Below are positions 1-12,700 of a DNA stretch of 64,000 nt, in pieces. Under the pieces are notes generated by a model. It saw nothing but the letters and a program-made list of their open reading frames with translations, was not told the origin of the DNA and searched no databases. The position numbers were made by a program, and so were the translations under genes. Origin of the DNA: Tricholomella constricta (taxonomy: Eukaryota > Basidiomycota > Agaricomycetes > Agaricales > Lyophyllaceae); the NCBI GenBank assembly GCA_013368375.1, contig JAACJP010000005.1, positions 496,001 through 560,000 on the forward strand, given 5' to 3'. Within the stretch, counting starts at the first letter, position 1; every line of letters starts with the position of its first letter.

Positions 1-918
1 GGAACAGGCGTTGCGCAACTTTCTTCTTGCTCATCCTTACTTGGAGGAGGTCGCTTTTCTTCACCCGGGAGGGATCGGGTTCCCGTCCAGCCTCACGTTA
101 CCTCGTTCTGCCCTTCCGAAAATGTATTCATTCAGTGGCCCTTTCAGGTATATCAAGTCCCTGCCGCATCTTTCTCACATTCAGCAGCTGAGCATTACCA
201 CACTACATCACTGCTTATCTGCATTTCCGCCGACCTATGCGATATTGAGAGTTCTTCCTTCCCTGACCTCGTTGACACTCTGGATTGATCTTTCCTTCGC
301 AAATCGCAACACAATCCACGACGATGGTAATATCTTCCGTACACTCCTCGAATGTTGTCCCCAGCTTCTCAGTTTCGAAGTGTTCTGCTTCACGCGACCC
401 ACTTTCCACGTCGTCAGTCGTCTTCGTCTCCTCTTACACGCCCTCACTTACGCTTCATTTATTGACAGAAAGAATTCTCCGCCGCCCTCCGCCGCTCCCC
501 CCACCTGCGCTCCTTCTCCCTAACCAAAATCCATAAGACAAGCGACGAAGACATGAGCCACACCGCCGCCCGAATCGCACACGACAACCCCAACATCCAG
601 CACTTCACTCTCCGCTACACACCCGAGTCGTGGCTCACCCACTCTGCCGGCCGAGTCAAGCAGTTCGGGCATTACGAGATCCTTGCCGACGCAGATGGCC
701 TCCCCACCGCTCTCCTCGCGTACGAATGGGGGCTGAAATCGTTTGGCCAGACCTATAACCGCAATTACACGCACACTTTGAAGTCGCCGAAAATGCGCCG
801 CGGCAGCACGTCGTCCTCCTCGCGCATGTCCTGGTCCTCCTCTGAGCGCGCCCGTTCGCCCCGTCCGTTGAGCGTCCTTTCGTTCAATTCGTTTTCTCAG
901 TCTGTACATACAAAGTAA
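1..918 (+). CDS. LRR/F-box-like hypothetical protein, 3' part
   Basis: The reading frame is open to the left edge of the window, so the gene starts outside. I see two exons: 2..412 and 469..918, joined in phase 0 by a 56-bp intron (GTCAGT donor, CAG acceptor at 466-468). The protein has leucine-rich stretches spaced like the degenerate LRR half of basidiomycete F-box proteins (LLAHPYLEEVAFLHPGG near the start, HLRSFSL after the intron) and a Ser/Arg-rich tail ending at the TAA at 916-918. No F-box is visible because the N-terminus is missing. The family is very expanded in mushrooms and substrates are unknown. The intron is inferred from frame continuity and splice signals only. Confidence 0.55.
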
Positions 919-1528
919 AAGAGTTTACAACAACACTCGCATCTGGCAGCAGCATAATCGTATCATTATTTCGCACACGTAAAAAGGAATGTATAACAAA
1001 CAATTGAATTTAGTATTTCTCGGACGTGGAGTTATGGCATTGGGGAAAGAAAGAAAGCGCATGGGAGAAAGGCACAGAACGTAGATTACCGCGTTTTCCT
1101 TGCACTGCACTTGCCAGGCTCCAGTGCAGGACACTCCTGCTGCAGGGATCCTTTTGAGGGAGCTCATCCGTCCGTTTGTAAGGCGACGATGAAGCACCCT
1201 TCTCTGCATCTCGTTGGTCTCCTCAGCAGCAGAAAAAGTCATCGCAAAATGTCCGAACGGCAGGTCCCAGAGTCTAATTTAGATTCCCAAATTGAAAATG
1301 TAGGTTTTCCAGCCAGAAAATTATAGAAAGCTGGATATCGATGCAAGGGCTTTCAAAATAGGGAAAAGGTGCGACTCTTGAGAGTCGCCGACCCGATATG
1401 AGGCACGGAGCAAACAACGCGTCACCGCACGTGATAATTCTGCTGTCCAACAGCTCCAAACAACAGTCCCGAGATATGACGCAAAAGTCCTTGGCGATTT
1501 CCTGAACCTCCCTTGCTTTGTGTCTACC
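919..1528. other. Intergenic spacer upstream of SOD2
   Basis: About 600 bp without a convincing gene; short open frames here lack codon bias or recognisable motifs. It presumably holds the 3' UTR of the upstream gene and the promoter of the superoxide dismutase, but I see no clear TATA box. Confidence 0.5.
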
Positions 1529-2631
1529 ATGTTGTCGCTCGCCCGTTCCCTTGCACGCCCCACTCTGGCCCGCTCTTATGTAGCTCGCACAGCCGCCTCG
1601 CTGCACACGCTGCCAGACTTGCCCTATGCATACAATGTAAGTTGCGTTGAAGTCGATGATCATCCAAACGCTGACGTCGTGCAGGCATTGGAGCCTCATA
1701 TTTCAGAGGAGATAATGAAACTCCATCACACTAAACATCACCAGACCTATGTTAACGGACTCAACGCAGCAGAGGAGGCGTATGCCAAAGCCGACTCGAC
1801 CAAGGAGAAAATTTCTCTCCAGGCAGCGCTGAAATTCAACGGCGGGGGTGCGTAATGTCTAATTACTTTTTGAAGTTTACGTGATGTGACGTATTTCGCG
1901 AACAGGACACATCAACCACTCCTTGTTCTGGAAGAACCTCGCTCCTACCGCCGCGGAGGGCGGAAAACTCGAAAGTGGTCCGCTGAAGTCTGCTCTTGAA
2001 CGCGATTTTGGCACCGTGGAGGCTTTCAAGAAGACGTTTAACGCCAAGACGGCTGCTATCCAAGGCAGTGGGTGGGGCTGGCTTGTAAGTCGTGATGTCG
2101 TACTCTTTGGTTTGACTGCACTCTTATATGGAATTACAGGGTTACAACCCGTCGACCAAGAAACTCGAGATTGTGACGACTGCGAACCAGGATCCCTTGC
2201 TTTGTATGTTCAAATTCTTCTTGGCCTAGTCACTCTACCTTACACTTTGGTAGCGCACGTACCCATCATCGGCGTTGATATCTGGGAACATGTATGTCGT
2301 CGCGCGTTATTCTATATTTGATGCTCACTATGTCTACTTTCAGGCCTTCTACCTTCAGGTACTTTCTTTTCAAACCTGTAGGGACATTGGTTTAATTCTA
2401 TTGTTTTCTTTTACAGTACAAGAACGTCAAGCCTGACGTGAGTGGACTGTGAGCTATTTCAAGATGCATCTGACATATTCTTCGACCAGTACCTCAGCGC
2501 AATTTGGAACGTCGTCAACTTCAAGGAAGCCGAGCAGCGGCTCCTGGAGGTGGCCAAGTAAGCACACCAATAGCGATAGGTTTCCACAAAAATGTACTCT
2601 ATACTACAGTGCAACACCGTCAGTTTCCTGA
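1529..2631 (+). CDS. SOD2: Mitochondrial manganese superoxide dismutase
   Basis: Converts superoxide to hydrogen peroxide and oxygen in the mitochondrial matrix. I can lay out nine exons: 1529..1636, 1685..1847, 1906..2084, 2140..2203, 2254..2291, 2344..2358, 2417..2437, 2490..2557, 2610..2631, giving 225 aa. The first about 25 residues are Arg/Ser/Ala-rich with no acidic residues, a matrix targeting peptide, followed by [12 protein letters not shown], the conserved start of the mature enzyme. Metal ligands are visible: His in [10 protein letters not shown], His in GGGHINHS, Asp and His in DIWEHAFY. The QGSGWGWL segment is typical of the family. Exons 6 and 7 are only 15 and 21 nt, so ORF callers will break this gene. 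The last exon is short and its acceptor is inferred; the C-terminal residues are the least certain part. Confidence 0.92.
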
Positions 2632-3229
2632 AAGCGAAGAATATTGAGGGCGACGACGACAGTTTCTATTTGAGCCTGATGGATTTCGACACTCTTGTCC
2701 TGATTAAAGCCGTGTTCGAAAGCCCCTGATGTAAGCACAGTGACCACCCATTTGGGAGCTCGAAATTGCCACTCAAGGTGGAACGGAATGTGATCGAAGT
2801 AACGATGTGACGAGACAGTTTGCTTATGACCCCCACCAACCCCCTTCCCAATCCATCCCCGCCCTCACGACCCCCCCACGACGTCCCCACCACCCTCAGG
2901 ATGCCTTCACGACGCGCTTCCCGCCCCGTCCCTCACGAAATTCCCACGATGTACCACACCCAGGACTCCCCCACCACCCCCCCCCCCCCTTCCCCAATCC
3001 ATCCCCGCCCTCACGACCCCGCCACGACGCCCCATCACCCGCTTCCCAATCTATCCCCGCCCTCACGACCCCCCCACGACGCCCCACCACCCTTCACGAC
3101 GCCCTTTCCGGCCCCCCCCCCCCCCCAAGTTTAAGTCACATGACCATCCTTCGACCCTTTTTATTTCTTAACTCCTATGCCACCCCCTAAATTTCCTTCT
3201 TGAACATCAACCACCAGCACCTTATACAA
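2632..3229. repeat. C-rich minisatellite-like spacer
   Basis: The core (about 2825-3125) is a strongly strand-biased, C-rich tract made of imperfect copies of a unit of the type CCCGCCCTCACGACCCC / CCACGACGCCCC, with long C homopolymers near 2978-2988 and 3112-3126. Open frames across it are by-products of base composition (Pro/Arg/His only). A tract of the same style lies at 62640-63160. The flanks hold no gene I can recognise. Confidence 0.7.
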
Positions 3230-4252
3230 ATGTCTATGTTCATCTGCCGCCCTGCCTCACCCTCTTCCTCTGACCCCAAAACATTCAGAACCACAGTACC
3301 CTCTGACAGCACACTCGAAAGGGCCTTGATGGAGTCATTGTCTGGATCCATGAGTGACTATATCATCCAAGCATCGTCGTCGAACACTACTGTCCTTGTT
3401 CAGGACAAGAAGTTTTACAAAGAGAGATACGATGCCAAGAAGGACAAGTCAGCGTCTGAGGGCAGAGTGGGCTGACGAGAGGGAGCATATGAGGGCAGAG
3501 TGGGCTGATGAGAAGACAAGAACAGGAGGGCCAAAGACGACAGGAGGAAGGAGCAGGAGGAAGAGCGGCTCGACCGCCAGCGACAGGCAAGAATACTCCA
3601 ACAAGATTCTCTTACGGTCGGAGACGTACACTCATTTTGGAAAATGTAGGTTCATTCGCTCCTATTTTTGACTTGGGCTAATTGTTCCTGACCAACAGTT
3701 TTATGTGACCACTGGCTCCCCAAGCTCGATCTTGATGTCCACAATATGCTGCGGAAGTCCCGTTGTATCAATTGTATGTATAATGTTCTTCTCCCATGCT
3801 ATTGCTGCTGTCTGACATTGTTATCTCCTTACAGTGCCCCGTGTTTTCACGGTTTGGTGGCTGACATGGAACGCGCACGATCCAAACTTGTTTCCCTTGC
3901 CCCTGCCCTCGCTCTAGCTCCTCACGCTTCCAACCTTGCCGACCGCACCATCACTGGCGTATTAGTAGATGGTACAGGTTTAGAAATCAAAGTGGGTGTT
4001 GCCGTGAGGAGAGCGTGGGATTCGATCACTCCAGTTGATCGCCAACTAATGCTATGCGCCTGGACAATGCGAGGGGACATCCGAGGCATTCGAAACGACA
4101 TTGCACATCTCAAACCCACCGAGGCCGTCGCTCAGGAGATCTTGTATCGGGATCTAATGGGAACTGACATAGAATTCCTAATTTCCCGTGCCACCTATCT
4201 TGTCAGTTTGGCTGTTCCAGAATGGTTTCAAGCCGACACGGTTCCTACTTAG
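3230..4252 (+). pseudogene. Broken or multi-exon hypothetical gene
   Basis: I do not recognise this protein. Coding-like pieces are an N-terminal stretch from ATG 3230, a charged coiled-coil-like stretch (KEQEEERLDRQRQARILQQD, about 3541-3603), a segment reading HWLPKLDLDVHNMLRKSRC after an intron ending at about 3698, and a C-terminal frame from ATG 3866 to the stop at 4250-4252. The pieces sit in different frames. Some changes can be explained by introns (for example GTAGGT..CAG near 3645-3698 and GTATGT..CAG near 3775-3836), but around 3458-3520 the frame switches inside a tandem duplication of an 18-nt core (3458-3475 and 3491-3508) without plausible splice sites. It may be a decayed gene or a fast-evolving lineage-specific one. 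Confidence 0.35.
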
Positions 4253-4443
4253 ACTGTAGTCTTATATTCTCACTCGTTGTTTACTATGTTTAATATTATG
4301 TTATCTACCTCCGATACTAGTAGCTAAGGACACTTGTAAAGAGTATTTGCCCTTCAGACACAAGCCTCTCGATGAGAATGTCAGTCCGGATTGTGTTCGC
4401 AGTGTCACGATCTCGATAATGCGAAGTATCGCCAGCCGCAATG
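4253..4443. other. Convergent intergenic spacer
   Basis: About 190 bp between the hypothetical gene on + and the monooxygenase on -. It is AT-richer than its surroundings, as expected of 3' UTR/terminator sequence. No specific signal is identified. Confidence 0.4.
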
Positions 4444-5682
4444 TTATTGACGGGGTGGCAGGCCTCCCGTAATCTCCTTTATCCTACCTAGGAACGACTC
4501 CGGTGCCTTCACATTGAACATGCTCTCCTTGTTATCAAACGTCGCCTTCATAACCGGCCTTAGCCTCGCGAACATTTCTTCCTCATACTCTTTCACGGCC
4601 TCATCCAATGCCTCCTCCGTACCCTGTCTCTCCGCGACCACGCTGATCCTCTTCGCCAGCTCCAACGCATCGCGCATCCCCGCATTCACCCCCTCCCCCG
4701 CAAACGGCGTCATCACATGCGCCGCATCCCCCACAAGCGTCCACCCCCTCCGGTGCGCCCACACGTGTCCATCCGGCAGCGCATACTCGTACAGCGGCCA
4801 CCCCCGCATTGTCGACGGCTCCGCCGCATCCATCCACGCACACAACTCGCGCGCCCAACCCTCCGCCTCGTACGCCCCCCGCACGCGCTCGCGCACGCGC
4901 CCCAGGTCCCCCCCACACGCCGCCAGTGTGTCCTTTAAAGCCTCAGGAGACGCCCCGCGCACCATGGCGTACAGCATGATCGCCCCGCTCCCCAACCGCT
5001 GCCCGACCAGCGCACGCCCTCCGCCGAGCGCGAAGTACAGCCCGTGCCCCACCTCGCGCGTGATATTGATCTCGGGGTGCGTAGCGTCCGGCGTAGGGAC
5101 GTGCATCTCCCATCCGCTCAACCCCGAAAAGACGGGTTTGGTGTCTGTGATGTGTGCGCGCACCTTGGACCAGGCGCCGTCCGCGCCCACCACGAGATCG
5201 TACCGTCCCGTCTCGGCTTCGGTTTCGGTTTCGGGTTTTGGTGCGTCGTCGTGAAAGAGGAGTTGGCCGGACGCACTGATACCGGAGACGTGTGCGCCCC
5301 AACGAACGATGCCCTCCGGCAACGCATCGAGAAGCAGAGCTTTCAGGTCCTCCCTATCAATCTCAGGGCGCGTGTTTTCCCTTCCCTCGTCCACAGGCAT
5401 AGTAAAAACGCGCTTGCCATGCCGGTCCGCGATGACGACGCCCCCCGAACGCGGGTCGTAGCGCGCGACGCGGTCAAAGGCGGGTCGGAGGCCTGCAGCG
5501 TCGAGGGCGGCGAGGCCCGTGTCGGCGTGGAGGTCGAGGGTGCCGCCCTTGGTTGTTCGCGAGGAAGGGGAGGCGTCGCGTTCGAAGATGGTTACTGTGA
5601 TGGTGGATGGGGTCTTGAGGAGGAGGTGGGCAAGCGTGAGCCCTACGGGGCCTGCACCGATTATGGCGATATTGAAGGGCAT
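4444..5682 (-). CDS. FAD-dependent monooxygenase, TetX-like
   Basis: Single-exon gene of 412 aa on the minus strand, starting at ATG 5682. It has the three landmarks of single-component class A flavoprotein hydroxylases: an N-terminal Rossmann dinucleotide motif GAGPVG (residues 9-14) with the ribose-binding Glu34 in IFERD; the mid-protein DG motif (VVGADGAWSKVR); and the FAD/GD motif LVGDAAHVMTPFAGEGVNAG near residue 318. Such enzymes use NAD(P)H and O2 to hydroxylate small aromatic or polyketide-like molecules. The substrate cannot be told from sequence. The signature KGGTLDLHADTGLAAL resembles TetX/salicylate-hydroxylase-like enzymes common in fungi. No secondary-metabolism backbone gene lies beside it, so a detoxification role is as likely as a biosynthetic one. 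Length is normal for the family and no damage is seen. Confidence 0.9.
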   Translation of the reverse strand: MPFNIAIIGAGPVGLTLAHLLLKTPSTITVTIFERDASPSSRTTKGGTLDLHADTGLAALDAAGLRPAFDRVARYDPRSGGVVIADRHGKRVFTMPVDEGRENTRPEIDREDLKALLLDALPEGIVRWGAHVSGISASGQLLFHDDAPKPETETEAETGRYDLVVGADGAWSKVRAHITDTKPVFSGLSGWEMHVPTPDATHPEINITREVGHGLYFALGGGRALVGQRLGSGAIMLYAMVRGASPEALKDTLAACGGDLGRVRERVRGAYEAEGWARELCAWMDAAEPSTMRGWPLYEYALPDGHVWAHRRGWTLVGDAAHVMTPFAGEGVNAGMRDALELAKRISVVAERQGTEEALDEAVKEYEEEMFARLRPVMKATFDNKESMFNVKAPESFLGRIKEITGGLPPRQ

Positions 5683-6741
5683 TGAGTGTGGGATGGCGGG
5701 GAAGGATTTCGTCGTGTTTTATCCACAGGGCTCGTTAGGACAGTGCGTAAGATCGCCGAGTCTATTCTTAGCCCTTGTCACATAGCCTACTGTTCGTGAT
5801 CTTCGCGACGTCGACTGCTGGGATGTATATAAGATGGTGTCCAGAATAATTGTTCAACAATCATCAGGTCGATATAAAAGTAGAGCTCATGTGAAGCCGC
5901 GGAATTGTCGAGGCTCGTAGAAGAGTCGTCTGGAACGGAGGCAAGATCATAGATGTTCCAAGATGCAAGCAGCTCCAACGGCAAAGAAGTGCTTTACGGT
6001 AACAGGCGGCCTCGCGTTATGAGCGCAGATTTCATCCCCGAGAAGGTCGGTAGTAATCATGATATGCAATTTCCAGGTCGAGCCTCGGACAGTCGAGACT
6101 ACGATCAAGTACAAAGCGATCGCCTCCGTTCCAGTTCGCTCTTAGTTTGTTGAGCAAACTCCACGTGTCACCTCAAATGGCGTCAGATCAGGTCTTGGCT
6201 TCTGCTTGTGCACTGCCTGCGCGGAGCCAGACATGGATAAGGTTACGAGTTATGAGAACACGCCCGTATGTGAGACTACTGCGCCTCCAGCTTCAGGATA
6301 GGGCAGTCTGTAATGTGGCTATTGGTATTCGTTCTCGAAAATTAAAAACGCCGAGGGACTTGGGTAGACAGGGTCAAGCTGATTCTGACGAGGTTTAGAA
6401 ATTTTAGACGTCACCTGCTCGAGGGCGACGGAAGAACAACTTGCCTCGGGTAAACTCTGAGCTGCTGCGGCCGCTGGAAGTCAAACATTCCAGGAGGGCG
6501 CCAAGACAAGAGATTGTGGATTTCCCTGCAGCGTTGTCGGCTCAACAGGCTCTAAATACAGGCGCCGCAGACATCAGTTGAACTCGAGTCGGATGTGTGC
6601 GAAGGACGGGTGAGAGTGACGAAGTGAACCGGCTCGTTGGTCGCCTTGGCGGATTTAGCCGAGTGGCTGTGTCAATTGGGTTGGGTTGATTTGTGTTGGT
6701 GCGGGCGTTGGACTGCAACGACGACTGAGCACTCCACGACC
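5683..6741. promoter_or_regulatory. Divergent promoter region, monooxygenase / FKS1
   Basis: About 1 kb separating the start codons of two divergently transcribed genes. It must contain both promoters. Small open frames here have no recognisable domains, and I see no clear TATA box or repeated motif. Confidence 0.45.
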
Positions 6742-9700
6742 ATGCCTCGACCGGGGCCTACTAGCCAGGACGGCTACCCCTCCTCGTCATCGCCGCCGTC
6801 CACCGACAACCAGCACGATCCTTTCAACAACGGCCAGCGACGATACTACGACACCGAGTCCGACAACGCTGACTTTGGCCGCCGTGATACTTATGCCTCA
6901 GACAGTAGCAACCCCGGTCTCAATGACCAGCATTTTTACGACCAGACCGGCACCTACGATCCTTATCGTGAGCAGCGCTCGTCAAGCCATCTCTTGCCTT
7001 TTCGTCTCACTTTTGTCTTGCCTGGTAGCACCTCAAGACACCGACTCTGACGTTGACGTCTACGGCCAGCGGTACGACCCTTCGACGGAATGGCTAGGAC
7101 CCCCAGGGCAGGGCCGCATGGGCCACTCAGACTCTTCGACGCCAACCTTTACGGACTACGGTGGCCCGGCCGGTTCACGCGAGGCCTATCCGGCGTGGAG
7201 CTCCGAGCGCCAGAATCCCCTTTCCAAAGAAGAAATCGAAGACATCTTCCTGGACCTCACACAAAAGTTTGGCTTTCAGAGAGACTCGATGCGCAACATG
7301 GTGAGTTTGCTTCTCTTACTGTTCGTGCGGCCTCCAGTCGCCACCGCGAGAAACTGGCTTAAAACGGCCTTGTGCGCGTCATGCATGCGGCTCGTGAGAT
7401 TGTTGCATGTGCAATCACCTTCGGGATCTTTATCGCGGGTTGGGTGGACCTTCGAGTCGATAGATGGTTCACGGCCTGGACTTTCGCCTCGGTGTGAACG
7501 TCACGCTTCGACCCTTGTTTTCTTCCATGGTACTCAATGAAGCTGTCAATTGATTATTACCCCTTCAGTTCGACTTCCTCATGCAACTCCTCGACAGTCG
7601 AGCATCGCGGATGTCGCCCAATCAGGCTCTCTTGACCCTTCACGCGGATTACATAGGTGGTCATAATGCCAACTACCGCAAATGGTATTTTGCCGCACAA
7701 CTCGACCTTGACGACGCCGTTGGACAGACGCAGAATCCCGGCCTCACCCGCCTTAAATCCAAGCGTGGCAAGTCTGAGGCTAAGCGGCCGACGCACGAGA
7801 AGTCACTAAATACTGCCTTGGAGCGCTGGCGGCAGGCCATGCACAGCATGTCCCAGTATGACCGGCTACGACAAATAGCGCTGTACCTTCTTCTGTGGGG
7901 GGAGGCTGCGCAAGTCCGCTTCGTGCCCGAATGCTTGTGCTTCATCTTCAAATGCGCGGATGACTACTATCGTTCACCAGAGTGTCAAAACCGGGTCGAC
8001 CCTGTGCCGGAAGGCCTGTATCTAAGAACTGTCACCAAGCCACTCTATAGGTTCATTCGGGATCAGGGGTACGAGGTCGTTGATGGGAAGTTTGTGAGAA
8101 GAGAGCGCGATCACAATGAGATCATCGGGTATGATGATGTCAACCAACTGTTCTGGTATCCGGAGGGCATTGCTCGAATCGTACTTGCGGACAAGGTGCG
8201 TGTCTTGAGCTTTCGGTTTCTTGCGTTTCGTTCAACCTACCCCATCAGACCCGCCTCGTCGATGTGCCTCCAGCCCAACGGTTCATGAAGTTCGACCGGA
8301 TCGATTGGAATCGCGCTTTCTTCAAGACATACTACGAGAAGCGCTCCTTTGGCCATCTGCTTGTCAACTTCAACCGCATCTGGGTCATCCATATCGCGGT
8401 ATTCTATTTCTACACCGCCTTCAACTCGCCCACCATCTACCAGCCGAAGGACAAGAGCTCCCCTGCAATGGCATGGAGTGCCACAGCGCTCGGCGGTGCA
8501 GTCGCAACGGTCATCATGATTCTCGCCACCCTTGCGGAATTCTCGTATATCCCGACAACATGGAACAACTCGTCCCACCTAACCCGGCGCCTTCTCTTCC
8601 TTCTAATCACCCTCGGCCTGACCTGCGGTCCTACATTCTATGTCGCCATCGTCGAGCACAGCTCAAGTGCCGGCGGCTCGCTCGCGCTCATCCTTGGCAT
8701 CGTCCAGTTCTTCATCTCGGTTGTCGCAACGCTCCTTTTTGCCGTCATGCCGTCCGGACGTATGTTTGGCGATCGCGTTGCCGGCAAATCACGCAAGTAT
8801 CTTGCCAGCCAGACCTTCACGGCCTCTTACCCGTCGCTTGAGCGTATGAACCGCCTCGGCTCCATCTTCATGTGGTTCCTCGTCTTCGGGTGCAAATTCA
8901 CCGAATCGTACTTCTTCCTGACGCTATCGTTCAAGGACCCGATCCGCGTGATGGTGGGCATGAAAATCCAAGGATGTAACGACAAGTACTTTGGCAACGC
9001 ACTGTGTAGAAACCAGGCGGCGTTCACACTGACGATCATGTATGTCATGGATCTCGTGCTATTCTTCCTCGATACGTTCTTGTGGTACATCATTTGGAAC
9101 ACGGTGTACAGTATCGGGCGGTCGTTCAGCTTGGGCCTTTCAATTTGGACACCGTGGAAGGACATCTATACGCGCCTGCCGAAGCGCATTTATTCGAAGC
9201 TGCTGGCGACGGGCGATATGGAGGTCAAGTACAAACCCAAGGTGCGCCTTTTCCATCTCACCGCTTGTGTCACTCGTCGTTAAGGAGCTGGCAAATGTAG
9301 GTCCTGGTCTCCCAAATCTGGAACGCGATCATCATATCCATGTACCGCGAGCACCTGCTCTCAATCGACCACGTTCAGAAGCTGCTTTATCACCAGGTCG
9401 ACACTGGCGCTGGAGGGAGACGCTCTCTGCGTGCGCCCCCATTTTTCATCTCGCAGGGCGACAAGGGCTTCAAGGGAGAATTCTTCCCCCCTGGAAGCGA
9501 GGCTGAGCGTAGAATCTCGTTCTTTGCTCAGAGCTTGACGACAGATATCCCGGCCCCGCTCCCAGTTGATGCGATGCCTACGTTTACGGTGCTAACTCCA
9601 CATTATAGCGAGAAGGTGCTTTGTGTTTCTGATTCATTCCGATAGTTTGGGTTTATTGACAACTGTCGTACAGACCCTGCTCTCGCTCCGTGAAATTATC

Positions 9701-12700
9701 CGCGAGGAGGACCAGAATACCCGTGTCACACTCCTGGAGTACCTGAAGCAGCTGCACCCGATCGAGTGGGAGAATTTTGTCAAGGATACCAAGATCCTCG
9801 CGGAGGAGTCCGCTATGTTCAATGGCCCGAACCCCTTTGCTAATGACGAAAAGGGCCAATCGAAGACGGATGACCTGCCGTTCTACTTCATTGGCTTCAA
9901 GAGCGCCGCGCCCGAGTTTACGCTGCGCACGCGTATTTGGGCATCCCTCCGTGCACAAACGCTCTACAGGACGGTATCGGGAATGATGAACTACTCCAAA
10001 GCCATCAAGCTGCTCTACCGTGTCGAGAACCCCGAGGTCGTGCAACTCTTCGGCGGCAACACGGACAAGCTAGAGCGCGAGCTCGAGCGCATGGCCCGGC
10101 GCAAGTTCAAATTCGTGGTCTCTATGCAGCGTTATTCCAAATTCAACAAGGAGGAGCACGAGAATGCCGAGTTCCTCCTACGCGCGTACCCGGATCTGCA
10201 GATCGCATACCTCGAGGAAGAGCCCTCGCGCAAGGAGGGCGGCGACCCGCGCATCTTCTCCTCCCTCATCGACGGCCACAGCGAGTTTATCCCCGAGACC
10301 GGACGACGCCGCCCCAAATTCCGGATCGAGCTACCGGGCAACCCCATCCTCGGCGATGGCAAGTCGGACAACCAGAACCACGCGATCATCTTCTACCGGG
10401 GCGAGTACCTGCAGCTCATCGATGCGAACCAGGACAACTACCTCGAGGAGTGCCTCAAGATCCGGAACATCCTCGGCGAGTTTGAGGAGTACGCGGTGTC
10501 GACGCAGAGCCCCTATGCGCAGTGGGGTCACAAGGACTTCAAGAGGCCCCCCGTAGCTATCGTTGGCGCGCGCGAGTACATCTTTTCAGAGAATATCGGT
10601 ATCTTGGGTGACCTTGCCGCTGGCAAGGAGCAGACATTCGGCACGCTCGCGGCGCGCTCCATGGCATGGGTCGGCGGGAAATTGCATTACGGACATCCCG
10701 ATTTCCTGAACGGGCTGTATATGACGACCCGCGGTGGTGTCTCAAAGGCGCAGAAGGGCTTGCATCTCAACGAGGATATCTATGCGGGTATGAACGCGTT
10801 TGGGCGCGGCGGCAGGATCAAGCACACCGAGTACTATCAGTGCGGGAAGGGCAGAGACTTGGGTTTCGGCACGATTCTGAACTTCCAGACGAAGATTGGG
10901 ACAGGCATGGGCGAACAGATGTTGAGTCGGGAGTACTATTACTTGGGCACGCAGCTGCCTATCGACCGGTTCTTGACGTTCTACTATGGACATCCTGGGT
11001 TCCACATCAACAATATGCTCGTCATTCTGTCGGTCCAGATCTTCATTGTCACTCGTATGTCGTTTTCACTTTGTTTCTTCAACTTGCCATTCTAATGCTA
11101 TCCTCGCATAGTCGTGTTCTTGGGAACGCTGAATGCGCAACTCATTATCTGCAAGTACACGGATCAGGGCCAGTTCATCGGTGGCCAAGGCGGTTGCTAT
11201 AACCTCGTCCCCGTGTTCGACTGGATCCAGCGCTGCATCATCAGTATCTTCTTGGTGTTCATGATCTCCTTCCTGCCGCTTTTCCTTCAAGGTGTGTAGC
11301 TCATTGCTACGTGGGTATCGTACTAAATCGTACTCTAATCCCATAGAACTGGTGGAAAGAGGAACTTGGAAGGCCATATTTCGTCTCGCGAAACAATTTG
11401 GCTCTCTGTCTCCCGTCTTCGAGATTTTTTCGACGCAGATCTACACGCACTCGATCCTCAGCAACTTGACCCTCGGTGGTGCTCGATATATCGCAACAGG
11501 CCGTGGATTTGCGACAACGAGAATTTACTTCAGCATCTTATTCTCTCGGTTTGCGGGACCAGGTATCTACCTGGGCATGCGGACGCTTATCTCATTGCTG
11601 TATGTCACGCTGACCCTCTGGACGCCCTACTTGATCTACTTCTGGATCTCCATCGTGTCGCTCTGCATTGCACCCTTCCTTTTCAATCCTCATCAATTTG
11701 TTTTCTCGGATTTCGTTATTGATTATCGGTGAGCTGTCACGTCAACTTCTTCTTTTACCCTGTACTCATCTTGCTTGACTGCAGCGAATTCTTGAGATGG
11801 ATGTCTCGTGGTAACTCGCGTTCGCATACGAATTCCTGGATCGGGTATTGTCGCCTTTCACGGACGATGATCACAGGTTACAAGAAGAAGAGGCTTGGCC
11901 ACCCATCAGAGAAACTGTCAGGTGATGTTCCTCGTGCAGGATGGCGCGCAGTCCTATTCTCCGAGGTCATCTTCCCGATCTTCATGGCAGTTCTGTTCGT
12001 TGTCGCCTACATGTTCGTCAAGTCCTTCCCGGGATCAAACGGAAAGCAGCCCCCGAGCCCTCTCATCCGAATTGCGGTCATCTCCTTGGGGCCGATCGTA
12101 TGGAACGCAGCTGTTCTGCTGACGCTCTTCCTGATATCCCTCTTCCTTGGTCCCATGCTTGATCCCGTCTTCCCGAGGTTTGGATCGGCGATGGCATTCA
12201 TTGCCCACATGTTGGGTGTCATTGGGATGCTCGGTTTCTTCGAATTCCTCGTGAGTACACCGTCCTCGTGATCAAGTAGCCGTCGTGATATTGAATTTCT
12301 TATCTTACAGTGGTTCCTTGAACTCTGGGACGCGTCACACGCCGTCCTTGGTCTCATTGCCGTGATTGCTATCCAACGCGCCATCCACAAGATACTCATT
12401 GCAGTCTTCCTTTCACGCGAGTTCAAACACGACGAGACAAATCGCGCATGGTGGTCTGGCAGGTGGTACGGCCGCGGCCTTGGTGCCCATGTTATGTCGC
12501 AGCCTGCGCGTGAATTTGTGGTCAAGATTATCGAGCTGTCGCTATGGAGTTCTGATCTGTTGCTCGGACACCTGCTTTTGTTCATGCTGACCCCACCCAT
12601 TTTGATTCCTTACTTTGATCGATTCCACGCGACTATTCTTTGTAAGCCTTGCTTGGTATCTTCGTGCGGGTTTTCGGTCCCTGATGCTTCTTCTTCTGTT

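Noticed and set aside
2807..3190. Proline-rich ORFs in the C-rich tract
   Set aside because: Products of minisatellite composition, open in several frames at once.
4514..5685. Long plus-strand ORFs opposite the FAD monooxygenase
   Set aside because: Shadow frames caused by high GC codon bias; the minus-strand protein has all family motifs.
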